Origin: JAHBNG01 sp039028975
GTDB taxonomy: Bacteria; Chloroflexota; Anaerolineae; Caldilineales; Caldilineaceae
Assembly: GCA_039028975.1 (NCBI GenBank)
Contig: JBCCHB010000008.1
Coordinates: forward strand, 62,001-126,000
DNA length: 64,000 nucleotides
Reading direction: 5' to 3'
Each line of letters starts with the position of its first letter. The first letter of the stretch is position 1. The notes under the pieces were generated by a model. It searched no databases. It saw nothing but the letters and a program-made list of their open reading frames with translations, and was not told the origin of the DNA. Shown in pieces: positions 61,701 to 64,000 of the stretch. The translations under genes were made by a program, and so were the position numbers.

Positions 61701-64000
61701 TAACAGTTTATGGACATACGCTTGCAGCCGCTCTTCATTACTGGCCGACAGCACAATGACCTGTGGACTCTGGACTCTGGACTCTGGACTCTGGACTCTG
61801 GACTGATATTCTTCCAGCACAACATGTGCATTAGAGCCACCAAAGCCAAAGGAGCTGACGCCAGCCCGTCTGGGCAGTGGCTGGCCTGCGGCATCAACAA
61901 ATGGCTGCCACGGCTTATTTTGTGTAACCAGATAGAAGGGACTGTCTGTCAGATCGATGTAGGGGTTCTGTTCCTCGACATGGATGGTGGCGGGCAATGT
62001 CTCGTGCTTAAGAGCCAGCAGCACCTTGAGAACGCCTGCAATGCCAGCTGCAGCCTCCAAATGACCGATATTACTCTTGACGGAACCCAGGCCACAATGA
62101 GGTGAGGTGGGTAATGCCTGCTCGGATTGTTGATAGAGGTGGGTAAAGGCCTGCTTGAGACCATTGATTTCAATCGGATCACCCAAGGCGGTTCCGGTGC
62201 CGTGGGTCTCAAGGTAGCTGACTGTGGCCGGGTCGATATGGGCTTGCTGGTAAGCACGCACCAACAGGTCTGCCTGGGCCTTTGGATTGGGCGCAGTGAG
62301 GGAATTGGCTTGCCCACCGTGGTTTTGGGCGGTCCCCCGGATGACAGCATAGATATGGTCACCATCGGCTTCGGCTTGGGCCAAAGGCTTGAGCAAGATA
62401 GCTCCTACCCCCTCGGCGCGCACATAGCCATTGGCCCGCTTATCGAAGGTCTTGCAGCGGCCATCTTCAGAGAGCATGCCCGCTTTGCTGTAGGCAATAT
62501 GGGCGTGGGGGGTTAAAATAGCGTTGACCCCACCCGCAATGGCAATGTCGCAACTGCCACTCCGAATTGACTCGACCGCCCGATGGATGGCGACCAGCGC
62601 ACTGGAACAGGCTGTATCAACCGCTTCACTAGGGCCGTGGATATCGAGCAGATAAGAGACGCGATTCGCCAGTACCGAGTGGCTGCTTCCCGTGGTAATA
62701 TGTGCTTCTATATTGGCATCACTTGATTGAATTAGCGCGTCGTAATCATGGGTCGTGACGCCCACAAAGATGCCCGTCTGGGAACCTGCCAAGGTGCTGG
62801 CCCGATAGCCAGCATCTTCGATACAGTGCCAGACACTCTCCAAAAAGAGTCGCTGTTGAGGGTCCATCAACTCGGCTTCCCGCGGGGATATCTTGAAGAA
62901 GGGGGCATCAAATTTGTCGATATCGTCTATGAAGCCACCCCACTTGACTTTGGTTTTATTCTCCTCCCCTGCTGCGTCACCATAGATCGCTCGCCAATCC
63001 CAACGTTCTAGAGGGATTTCGGTAATCAGGTCCTCTTCATTTACCAGATGCTGCCAGAAGGTCTCCAGATCTGCCGAGCTAGGCATTCGACCGCTCATGC
63101 CGACGATGGCAATGGCGTCATTCTGAATCCCTTGGCTCTTGACTTGGGCCTGCTCCGTACTTGACCGGAGGTGCCTCTGGGAGGGAGCAGGTGGCGGCGA
63201 CGTTGTAGTCACTGGGGCAGGGTCTGGTATAGCCTTTAGGGAGGGGTCTGGTTCAGTCTCAGAGGGTATCTGATATCGAGCGTGCAGACGCTCTCCGACC
63301 TGGGAGACAAGATAGTTACTCAGAACAGTCAGTGTGTTGTATTCAAAGAAAATCGTCGGCATCAACGCTAGTTCATAGTTCTCATTGAGTGTATTGACCA
63401 TCTCAATAAAGGTAATCGAATCAAAGCCATAGTCGCTCAGATTTTCATCGGTGTTGATGTCCGATGCCCGAATCTTCAGGAGTTCGGCAACCATCGTGAC
63501 CAATTCGTCTTCTACTTTTTCTGTTAGCCAATTCTTGTCTAGTTCATCTTCTACCTTTTCCGACAGATGATGCACGTCCGCGTCGGTCTGCATCTGTATT
63601 GGAATCAAGCTTGGTGAGGCCGGGCGCTCTAATGGCAGTTTGTTCCGCTCTCTATCGGCTGTGCCAGGGGCAACAACAATCTGCTCTTTATCAGAGGCCA
63701 TAATTGCCTCGAAAACTTGGAGTCCTTCATCCGGTTGTTGTGTCAAGGGTCGTGCCGTAAAGCCCTTCAACAGAACACAGATGGTTCCCTCGGCATCAGT
63801 CAAGATAACATCCGCCCTAATCAGATTATTGTCTGGACCGCTTCCCGGACTAAGCTGAATATATGAGTATCCATTTTCTGGAGAGTTTGCATAAATGGCG
63901 ATCTCGTGTACAGCAAAGGAGAGATAGAGACCTTGCATTTCCCAATTCTCCTGAGCGAGAATCAGGCCTAGGGTCGACTGTAAGACCGCATCCATCAAAC
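37752..64000 (-). CDS. Giant trans-AT polyketide synthase with C-terminal C-FAAL-ACP-C block (N-terminus off window)
   Basis: About 8750 residues are visible and the frame is open at the right edge; numbers here count from that edge. The order from the N-terminal side is DH (partial), KR remnant, ACP1, KS1-LD-ACP2-ER, KS2-LD-DH-KR-ACP3, KS3-LD-DH-KR-ACP4, KS4-LD-DH-KR-ACP5, KS5-LD-ACP6, C1, FAAL, ACP7, C2. All five KS domains keep the Cys (residues 464, 1716, 3224, 4841, 6465) and both His motifs, so all can elongate. No AT domain (GHSxGE) occurs. Each KS is instead followed by the flanking linker ending LPTYPFxxxRYW, the mark of trans-AT synthases. There is no thioesterase, so release uses C2, a later protein or a separate enzyme. 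Pseudo-ACPs sit inside two linkers. Upstream modules, the trans AT and any beta-branching enzymes should lie to the right. Confidence 0.97.
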   Translation of the reverse strand, partial: LMDAVLQSTLGLILAQENWEMQGLYLSFAVHEIAIYANSPENGYSYIQLSPGSGPDNNLIRADVILTDAEGTICVLLKGFTARPLTQQPDEGLQVFEAIMASDKEQIVVAPGTADRERNKLPLERPASPSLIPIQMQTDADVHHLSEKVEDELDKNWLTEKVEDELVTMVAELLKIRASDINTDENLSDYGFDSITFIEMVNTLNENYELALMPTIFFEYNTLTVLSNYLVSQVGERLHARYQIPSETEPDPSLKAIPDPAPVTTTSPPPAPSQRHLRSSTEQAQVKSQGIQNDAIAIVGMSGRMPSSADLETFWQHLVNEEDLITEIPLERWDWRAIYGDAAGEENKTKVKWGGFIDDIDKFDAPFFKISPREAELMDPQQRLFLESVWHCIEDAGYRASTLAGSQTGIFVGVTTHDYDALIQSSDANIEAHITTGSSHSVLANRVSYLLDIHGPSEAVDTACSSALVAIHRAVESIRSGSCDIAIAGGVNAILTPHAHIAYSKAGMLSEDGRCKTFDKRANGYVRAEGVGAILLKPLAQAEADGDHIYAVIRGTAQNHGGQANSLTAPNPKAQADLLVRAYQQAHIDPATVSYLETHGTGTALGDPIEINGLKQAFTHLYQQSEQALPTSPHCGLGSVKSNIGHLEAAAGIAGVLKVLLALKHETLPATIHVEEQNPYIDLTDSPFYLVTQNKPWQPFVDAAGQPLPRRAGVSSFGFGGSNAHVVLEEYQSRVQSPESRVQSPQVIVLSASNEERLQAYVHKLLTYLEDVSNRDPNLATLQSGNPSTSSGQALLNIAYTLQVGREAMEERLALVVSSMKELIEQLKQYQQNESVYQGNIKHSQQTISLLVDDPEGKTYIQSMIAARKHHKLAQLWVSGIEIEWQLLYRAEKPRAEKPQRISLPTYPFAKQRYWLDGHLTRNANESRSLSPSLPVPASSQGLKSIEPVNTSGAPSVGQPSAAAKSHLLTHDTEKLTLRMPNRQGLQSAENLPEQAPRLTFADGQPTAVAGSSMSRDQLAVEPLARDAQAKNYTTHTVQEPLVIEHQLRQQLVDLLYLTADEVTPQKKFIDLGLDSITGVEWVKQINAVWGLNIPATTLYDYPTVQRLAQHLSEMIPAEMNQTAPYKGRETQPSADKRTDEQETHGTAQDHGSPIMLSELSQVPTANTSTLGQPYGLVVTGMQPLDDTHLSSWQVAPPNANEIQIQVQASAVNFPDTMCINGLYPTIPAYPFVPGFEVAGIVTAVGSAVRDLVKGDHVIALTGEKLGGHAQYVNVPAVSAVRKPRNVTFEEACSLPVIFLTVHHALRVANLKAGEHLLIQTAAGGCGLMAVQLANLQRAVLYGTSSREEKRAFLARIGVDHPLDYTTDFDEAILSLTNQRGVDVILNMLGGDAIQKGLNLLAPNGRYVELAVHGLKASPKLDLSRLVQNQAFYSLDGRQGGFGDAKQLSDALNLMVQMVENEEIYPVMHRIYPIAQIQEALRYVESGAHIGKVVVSHTQTEVSDPTETCERNLIRQKAKSRQQSIHSQAAVYDLQDVPPVRPSLQGDIAVIGMSGRFPGAKDVNVFWQNIVAGVDSITEVSPERWDVNCYYDVDRQTPGKSYSKWLGALEDIDKFDPLFFEISPREAELMDPQQRLFLEEAWKALEDAGYAGRTLSESRCGVYVGAGTSDYHTLLEQKGAELNAYTLMGTSTSILAARLSYILNLKGASLTIDTACSSSLVAIHEGCQSLRTGENEMVLAGGVCVLSGPDMHIMTSKAQMLSSDGRCKPFANQADGFGIAEGVGVVVLKRLVDAERDGDQIYGVIKGSGINQDGSTNGITAPSANSQTALELAVYEQANIDPATIQLVEAHGTGTKLGDPIEVQALTDAFRTYTKRTGYCAIGSVKSNIGHTLAAAGVAGVIKTLLALKHKQLPPSLHLEVPNEHIDFDASPFYVNAELQDWQVESGLRRAAISSFGFSGTNAHLVLEEYQSPVPSPPSPISNPQIIVLSARNEERLREYAHKLLLYLEKISAVNPTIATCHHLPNLADIAYTLQIGREAMDARLAFVVSSMDDIQQKLTAYLDDKTQAIYQGHGGVNRGQLGWLNEGEEVNEMTKLLIRNGKLERLAQAWVSGVEIEWLLLHEDAKPQRISLPTYPFAKERYWMPEAESLDGRRNGVSITGMGTVQKLHPLVHQNTSTLTEQSFSSTFSGSEFFLQDHQVQGEKVLPGVAYLEMARAAGELSVKNGQVTQLRDVVWINPVVVQDEACEITLGLYPEASGEIAFEVSSRNEGEPLVHSQGKMVIGEISSPNALDIPAIASRCPRMLDAADCYQRFASQCLTYGPTFRALAEIQSNETEVLAQIRLPSEVSERDFGLHPSLMDAALQATIGLAQESPLAKGLYVPFSVAEVNIYGTPSEEGYAYVRLSPERESGRSVMKYDVTLTDAEGAICVEFKEFTARAVARHDEETEVIYSTPTWQVQPLDEAVATLKEASLGCTLFLAGFDESKVTAVASVLEPAEVISLTPLDGYGMSASGTENCINQWLQSVWSHLKGLVENPPKEGHQILVVATEDVAPHLVAPIVGLLKTATLEQSKLGAKALSLAPTEIDTHISQLQAEIKSSRLGVVEEVRYGERGTRKVKALTEIALDAPSEATYLKPSYLKPGGVYWITGGMGSLGRIFAQHLLTQAQFAHDNYESNGITLILTGRSALDAEDEEQLAAWNAKGHTVVYQQADVSHQHEVEALVQRIKAEYGVLNGIIHSAGVLRDSLILNKTEEEIAAVLAPKVAGTLNIDSATQDESLDFMVLFSSTAGVLGNVGQADYAAANAFVDAFAHHRQSIVEAGERSGRTLSINWPLWAEGGMSVNDETMAWMTQAFGLTHLETAEGLSVFDVGLAHQHITQLLVTSGHRQKLVNYLFETRDNHNTRHPQPIELTTDEAQALFQATASYLKTLLAESLKLPPERLDTNANWERYGFDSMLALNLTRKLEDIFGPLPKTLFFEYQTLSELTAYLVDVYPIQLQAILGLTNKQHPRGGEAQELAVVARRANGLAVDSPRSIWLQRPDAVIRKQSASNTTQDIAIVGLSGRYPMAENLDAFWENLKAGRDCITEIPPERWDHSQYFDADKNRVGKSYSKWGGFIADVDKFDPLFFSISPREAKLMDPQERLFLEVAWQTLEDAGYSRQMLNQRLQGKVGVFVGAMWGEYQLYGDGQSSLSSSYASIANRVSYILNLHGPSLAVDTMCSSSLTSIHLACESIKRGECAVALAGGVNVSIHPNKYLRLSQDRFAASDGRCHSFGEGGDGYVPGEGVGAVLLKPLAQAEQDGDHIYGVIKGSSLNHGGKTNGYSVPNPTAQGHLIAETLEKSGIDPESISYVEAHGTGTALGDPIEIRGLSRAFGQRASAASACPIGSVKSNIGHLESAAGIAGLTKVLLQIKHQQLVPSIHAKTLNPHIDFESTPFVVQRQLNVWEQPIIDIDGHQQTYPRRAGISSFGAGGANAHLIVEEYQPLAVNSERLATRKVPDRGPQVIVLSAKNEERLREYAHNLLVYLEKCTKPNPISQVPDEKPDTQTIGQSLREMIANILGLDVADIGNEQIFDEYGLDTVQLSHLQAKLEAQYGHDLAITPADSVSSLAQQIHFKLPNIAIAHQPPATSHQPPAISDIAYTLQIGREAMAERLALIVSGIEELTERLRQYGQNGQVPSQIYCGNTKANQQTTSLFTNGLARDAFIRTTLENREYEKLAQLWVAGVEIDWKLFHEDEAVRRVSLPTYPFARERYWIPASDSLEVNSTDTSRVNAVSQLHPLVHRNTSTLTEQCFSSTFSGNEFFLQDHQVQGEKILPGVAYLEMARAAGDIAIKDGQVMQLRDVVWISPLAVKNESCETALGLYPEADGHIAFEVSSRGGEEPLIHSQGKVVVGEMGTPEALDIPAIASRCTTKLEAAACYKHFAAQGLTYGPAFRGLTKIQANETEALAHIRLPSDVTDTGFGLHPSLLDAALQATVGLTLDQANPAEQGLYLPFAVEAVSIYGDLPEEGYAYVCFTPRHEPDAYVVRFDVTLTDTEGAVCVEFKDFTARAVRSQTEEEALLYCTPTWQTQSLYPAAVDANPEPIGNTLFLIGFDDHVVQSINTTFEAAEVVALATPDDSSFSASDADACITQWLQSVWPHLKSKVASPSKDGNQIVVVAAGHIASYLVTPLAGLLKTARLEQPKIGGKILNVVQAEFDTLMPLLQTEMQSDSPGVVEEIRYCEQGSREVKTLTEVGLDTQAADAPWHHYLKPGGVYWITGGMGGLGRIFAQHLLIQAPSEEDITLILTGRSALDAEGEEQLAAWNIQGYRVVYQQADVSQQQEVEALVQQIKAEYGSLNGIIHSAGVLRDSFILNKTEEELVAALAPKVAGTLNIDAATQNEPLDFMILFSSIAGLLGNAGQADYAAANAFLDAFAHHRQHLVEMGERSGRTLSINWPLWADGGMSVNEESLVLMTRQTGLLSLPTELGRQAFSRVMASDEPQILVAYGKVNQLRSRLLSNIDTAKNGGKEVASANTQHTRDKDVLAEKIQEELASMVSNLLKIRPQDIAGDESLSEYGFDSITLTQMTNQVNDTYDLALMPTLFFEHNTLASLSHYLAVEYDDSLRTYFQLAGENQVKSSSALTTAEKSLRSAFPSKKRNFQTLRKGLNHATLSEIRGREEGDAIAIIGMSGRMPGSPDLETFWWHLVEGTDLITEIPPDRWDWREFYGEPTEGKNKTKVKWGGFIDDMDKFDASFFKISPREAELMDPQQRIFLETVWHCLEDAGYRASALAGSQTGIFVGVASHDYMEVIKQYRPQAEAHMATGGSHSVLANRVSFLLDIHGPSEAIDTACSSALVAIHRAVEALQSGSCELAIAGGVNAIINPKLLVTFDQTGMLAEDGRCKTFDKRANGYVRAEGVGAIILKPLAQAQADGDHVYAVIRSTAQNHGGHANSLTAPNPKAQAALLVRAYEQVNIDPTTVTYIEAHGTGTALGDPIEVNGLKQAFAQLYQQSGQALPTTPHCGLGSVKSNVGHLETAAGMAGLFKVILALQHQTLPANLHIEEQNPYIDLSESPFYLVTETEAWQPLMDDTDQPMPRRAGVSSFGFGGANAHVVLEEWQPADSRQQLATSGPQIIVLSARNEERLQEYANKLLVYLERFPSSPQTQEAPDETLGLHTIYQSLREMIANILGIEIAEIEDDQTFDECGVDAVQLAHLRARVEEEYSLNVMITPTDSANSLAQQLHAQVTNAIHHQPSTINHQPSLAEIAYTLQVGREAMEERLAFVASNLTDVKEHLRKYRQMDMESAALYRGSTKSSQQKAKLLREREKGRASIQSFIDGKEYNKLAQLWVAGGEIEWPLLYEGDNPQRISLPTYPFAKERYWMTESKIPIAYDVSPKWVNSVGKLHPLVHQNTSTLTEQRFSTIFTGNEFFLRDHQVLGMKVLPGVAYLEMVRAATEIAVDDSQVTQLKDVVWVRPLIVPDGGCEIQIGLYPEADGSIAFELSSSGEGEPLIHGQGNVIVGESTAPGILDIPAILARCTSTLDVLDCYQRFANQGLTYGPTFQALTEIQASETEVLAKIRLPSMVKETDFGLHPSLLDAALQATIGLALTQETRPGAELYLPFTVAEVNVYDSLQEEGYAYICLSTERETNSPVMKYDVSLTNAQGAICLEFKGFTARAVVPQNQETEMLYSTPAWQVRPLDEAVAADDASIASTLFLAGYDEQAVASVATALEPAEVVSLSSPDMHGMSTANTETCISQWLQSVWSHIKTQVESPSKQGHQMLVVATEDVAPYLLAPIVGMLKTATLEQPKIGAKILTIGKPSSEPLVARFRAEMRHSRLGVVEEVRYGEQNIREVKALTEITLNAPAENPDIKPSYLKPRGVYWITGGMGGLGRIFARYLLATAHFEQNSVEQNKGITLILTGRSSLGAEGEQLLIELNSHEHQVVYLQADVSQPEAVTEVVQRIKLEFGQLNGIIHCAGVLRDSFIFNKTEEEIAAVMAPKVAGTLNIDAATQAESLDFMLLFSSTAGVLGNVGQADYAAANAFIDAFAHHRQKQVEMGERSGHTLAINWPLWADGGMRVDDESLMLMTRQTGIMPLPTELGQQALTYMMDAGKPQILVAYGMGNQLRGRLFSNIATTKDSSKEAKPAKTQRNQRHDELAEEIQTQLVAAVSEILKIRPQDIDGDEILGDYGFDSITLTEMANKLNATYELTLAPTLFFEHNTLNSLSHHLAQEFGEGLRRQNQVDANSPVESSLASIVPENGSLATISSRKRFLQPLPNFPVERPGMVPPPDRGRLGEDEAIAIIGLSGQMPGSPDLEIFWQHLVEGADLITEIPPGRWDWRALYGDSTLHDNRTQAKWGAFISDIDKFDAAFFGITPREAELMDPQQRLFLQTVWQTIEDAGYTPSQLSEKQVALFVGASSYDYAKILYHHNRSTDAYSPTGMSLSVLANRVSYLLSLHGPSEHCDTACSSAIVAIHRAIRSIHDQECEMAIAGGVNLILSPDGHISFDKMGILCHDGQVATFGDQAHGYVRGEGVGAVLLKPLSKAIADGDHIYALIKGSAVHHGGRGQGLTTPSLEGQADTIIKAYQRAGLSPNCVDYIEAHGTATKLGDPIEVEAFRKAFATLTDQLNSNIQEEGHCKIGSLKPNIGHLEAASGMAALSKVVQAMRAKVKPGLTNYTTPNPYIKLDGSPFYITDEHEPWSPKADEEGNPLPRRASVHSFGFGGVNAHLVLEEYEQPAASNQQPATSSQQIIVLSAKSQERLRAYAAKMLDFVKRFQDSEEVPSLSDLAYTLQVGREAMSDRLAILVQNHDELQWGLKAFLDNTSLNSADIGSSMPTFFQGDLTQTSQEAKILTEGLVGAEMITRCIETQDFVKLALLWTKGGSIPWEQLYRAERPQRISLPTYPFAPNRYWIPLAETTLVKAEPDETNLVKSEEPIQMADASSPEAVQQQVKVEKEPEQKPAWRAIPSAEQANLLRQTLEQVFARVTKFQVDQIDTSEPLNNLGLDSLMMVELANLLRRELGVAVPIEHFNPDLTLAQLEEELLPILEQEPTRSDAATNKQAALTAEFPLAPNQHWFFDGGYANPHHWNIAGLLQTPPNLDLTILEEAIHDLYQRHEPLRIRIIEDEYIEDKAAEDDSTSLPHRQQRIAPVGQEPLLDQIALTHVPKPVKAAALEFQIESIQASLDYHQGPIARFVYFDMGPGQAGRLFVAIHHLVLDAFGFYLLMTDLATAYEQRRNGQELTLPPLNTSYTEWVQQLSAYAQSERCQSTAPYWLERIQQPIQPLPVDFPEGFNDDHNPAKLILQLNEEETTALTRHLTKAADVQVPDILLTALLQAYCEWADGDSLWVEAQAHGRDALLEGVDLSQSVCWANTIYPIYLKQEPDATPYELLLNVRDELRRLPNQGLDYGVLRNLSPDSAIREALQSHPDTEIKFLYHGSLMQSIATDTDLFQQAPEPLGRSYGPGNEAKHLLYIYGHLFHGQLLLELVFSENIFKSSTVERLGDGILEVLRNLIDACPKPPKNPHRPIRTNSTQPNLMHPNTIHPDTISSLIDLLEEQSQARPQQSAFTFRQANGSSTHTTYGELARQAQAIGATLQQTGAAGERVLLMYQPGLDYIAGFLGCLYAGAVAVPTYPPRLNRAMPNLHNIVADAQARFVLTQRQIHNRLTPRLKDLPDLAVLSWLVADDEGADGVLVGSEATWQRPTVDRDTLAFLQYTSGSTSAPKGVMISHQNALANLAVMNQKLETSSETRGVFWLPPYHDMGLFSLLQTLYCGGSSTLIAPATFLQRPLEWLELISETGATISGAPNFAYDLCNRRMANQLTLAKENRSTLDLSRLDLSRWEVVFSGAEPVRAETIRHFINTFQPFGLQPEIFYPCYGLAEATVFVSGGSIAEPPVSKVWLSAPLAQNKVALAPSDLEQEEAGRTLVGCGQPAPGHTIKIVDPETNTLCAPDQIGEIWVAGPSVAQGYWRQPGETQRTFGARLASEVESGEDGPYLRTGDLGFLADGELYITGRMKDLLIIRGRNHHPQDVELTAQQSHVGLQPGGGAAFSIQLGDRSKSDDEQLNGENQDHEEHLVIVHEVTRQNRQPDVEAIAQAIRQAVSAEHELFVYAILLIKPGHLPRTSSGKVQRYLCRTKFLADELETLGTSILNPDKNALISTPTQSNALRDALLELDPESQREKLTVQLQTQIAQVVWLSAEQLPPNQPLHSVGFDSLMLADLKAQLEAELGVAFPTGAFFEGSSVEWLVAETLAQWDRSLSDGDETDGNGTDGDETESREQGLLVGPVPLTPIQHYFFQNVTVARNHWNGTLMLALGKELETGYIEQALEYLAAHHDALRLRFEETTTSSGPEATGDEANEEAAWQQHYHLPDQQPPLTVLDMASLDASDQEAAIAETMAARQTSINLANGPLWQVIYFDCGEQPDQLLFIFHHLVFDVRSALILFQDLFTVYGQLETSDAIRLPTKSTSYRAWSERLQTVARSSNLAETERHYWLDPVRTAVKPLPRDYEIGPNIDGSEQEVDRLLDFDQSQLIQQRARVGDGVTIEAILLAALAQSCASWSGQSALLVELERHGRVPLFNDIDLTRTVGFFNNRSPFLLDIGQTQSSADLLTLTTTQLKQIPNQGIGYGLLRYLSQDAPLVSALEALPQPEIKMNYFGQMINQFMQMAFEKIDGSSTAVIHADMEASPHNERGRLFSISAGFMGPQLRISWRYSENLHRQETIEALMDNFVARLSALCGQDLRP
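37755..42815 (-). other. PKS terminal block: C1-FAAL-ACP7-C2
   Basis: C1 (41440-42815) has HHLVLDA and NQGLDYGVLRNLS. The fatty acyl-AMP ligase (39545-41355) has YTSGSTSAPKGVMISH, the FAAL-type TYPPR segment and SSGKVQR. ACP7 has GFDSLML with Ser at 39345-39347. C2 (37755-39145) has HHLVFDV, NQGIGYGLLRYLS and NYFGQ. The last two motifs resemble epimerization-type members of the condensation superfamily. No amino-acid adenylation domain is present, so ester formation, acyl transfer or release is more likely than peptide bond formation with a loaded amino acid. Confidence 0.85.
42860..45119 (-). other. PKS module 5: KS5-LD-ACP6, no reductive domains
   Basis: KS5 (43800-45119) has DTACSSAI with Cys at 44604-44606, HGTAT in place of HGTGT, and NIGHLE. 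Both catalytic His are kept. The linker spans 43265-43795. ACP6 has GLDSLMM with Ser at 42981-42983. With no KR the module should leave a beta-keto thioester, which then meets the C1 domain. Confidence 0.9.
43755..43796 (-). repeat. Seven-base repeat (YTGCTGG) at the KS5-linker junction
   Basis: Six units with the core NNGCTGG (CTGCTGG twice, TTGCTGG, CTGCTGG, TTGCTGG, CCGCTGG) encode PAASNQQPATSSQQ. Confidence 0.9.
45119..45196 (-). repeat. Palindromic repeat elements in the ACP5-KS5 linker
   Basis: CCTCCCCC (45119-45126) pairs with GGGGGAGG (45142-45149). CTTTCC (45163-45168) pairs with GGAAAG (45172-45177). The stretch is translated as a Pro/Arg-rich linker (LQPLPNFPVERPGMVPPPD). The G/C-rich hairpins look like intergenic repeats that inserted in frame. 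Confidence 0.6.
48241..48275 (-). repeat. Seven-base repeat (GATGGTT) after the KS4 pseudo-ACP
   Basis: Four perfect GATGGTT units and one variant encode HHQPSTINHQPS, in the same place relative to the pseudo-ACP as the array at 53081. Confidence 0.92.
48637..48671 (-). repeat. Degenerate seven-base repeat at the KS4-linker junction
   Basis: Five heptamers related to YTGCTGG (CCGCTGG, TTGCTAG, CTGCTGT, CTACTGT, CTGCTGG) encode QPADSRQQLATSG. Confidence 0.75.
50165..54828 (-). other. PKS module 3: KS3-LD with embedded pseudo-ACP-DH2-KR2-ACP4
   Basis: KS3 (53536-54828) has DTMCSSSL with Cys at 54327-54329. Its linker is split: the first part lies at 53380-53490 and the second at 52710-53085. 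Between them lies an ACP-like domain (53131-53355) whose GLDT has Thr at 53244-53246 in place of Ser. DH2 (51826-52665) has HQVQGEKILP. KR2 (50480-51805) has ITGGMGGLG. ACP4 carries Ser at 50292-50294. The predicted step is a double bond. Confidence 0.9.
53081..53115 (-). repeat. Seven-base repeat (CTGGTGG) after the KS3 pseudo-ACP
   Basis: Five perfect CTGGTGG units encode HQPPATSHQPPA, directly between the embedded ACP-like domain and the second part of the linker. Confidence 0.92.
54985..59365 (-). other. PKS module 2: KS2-LD-DH1-KR1-ACP3
   Basis: KS2 (58086-59365) has DTACSSSL with Cys at 58851-58853. The linker spans 57557-58085. DH1 (56690-57505) has HQVQGEKVLP with His at 57402-57404 and the second motif LHPSLMDAALQ. 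KR1 (55300-56660) has ITGGMGSLG and LFSSTAG...YAAAN. Its VLRDS segment keeps the Asp linked to B-type reduction. ACP3 carries Ser at 55125-55127. The predicted product step is an alpha,beta-double bond. Confidence 0.92.
58048..58089 (-). repeat. Seven-base repeat (GGACTGG and variants) at the KS2-linker junction
   Basis: Six consecutive heptamers lie here. The last three are GGACTGG, GGACTGG and GGACTGA. They encode the Pro/Ser-rich join SPVPSPPSPISNPQ. Confidence 0.88.
61618..61641 (-). repeat. Dispersed palindromic repeat inside the KS1 linker
   Basis: The sequence CCTGAGCTTGTCGAAGG (about 61624-61640) is a repeat commonly scattered through bacterial genomes, often between genes. Here it is read in frame as NPSTSSGQA in the linker after KS1, where KS3 and KS4 carry their pseudo-ACPs. 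Confidence 0.7.
61764..61804 (-). repeat. Seven-base tandem repeat (TGGACTC) at the KS1-linker junction
   Basis: Five perfect TGGACTC units and one variant run through the coding sequence for QSRVQSPESRVQSPQ, between the end of KS1 and the linker domain. Confidence 0.92.
63290..64000 (-). other. PKS: partial DH, KR remnant and ACP1
   Basis: Bases 63745-64000 encode the C-terminal end of a dehydratase (MMDAVLQSTLGL matches LHPSLMDAALQATIGL of the other DHs, up to KGFTARPL). Instead of a ketoreductase, only about 30 residues similar to a KR tail follow (FEAIMASDKEQIVVAPG). ACP1 comes next, with the attachment Ser in GFDSI at 63417-63419. Confidence 0.88.

Larger units (their letters stand above)
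59500..63120 (-). other. PKS module 1: KS1-LD-ACP2-ER, predicted beta-branching module
   Basis: KS1 (61804-63120) has DTACSSAL with Cys at 62607-62609. The linker spans about 61244-61800. ACP2 (60645-60885) has GLDSITGVEWVKQIN with Ser at 60771-60773 and a Trp six residues later, the flag of beta-branch ACPs. The ER (59500-60480) is an MDR-type enoylreductase with the NADPH loop QTAAGGCGLMAVQLA. No KR or DH is present, so the beta-keto group stays free for an HMG-CoA-synthase-type attack. Confidence 0.88.

Noticed and set aside
61764..61804. Heptamer array as a phase-variation switch
   Set aside because: Gain or loss of one 7-bp unit would shift the frame of a giant gene. That is possible in principle, but nothing indicates reversible switching, and the array encodes a sensible linker in the present frame.
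37752..64000. Acyltransferase or thioesterase domain within the PKS
   Set aside because: No GHSxGE AT motif and no terminal GxSxG hydrolase are seen. The segments after each KS are flanking linkers of trans-AT type.
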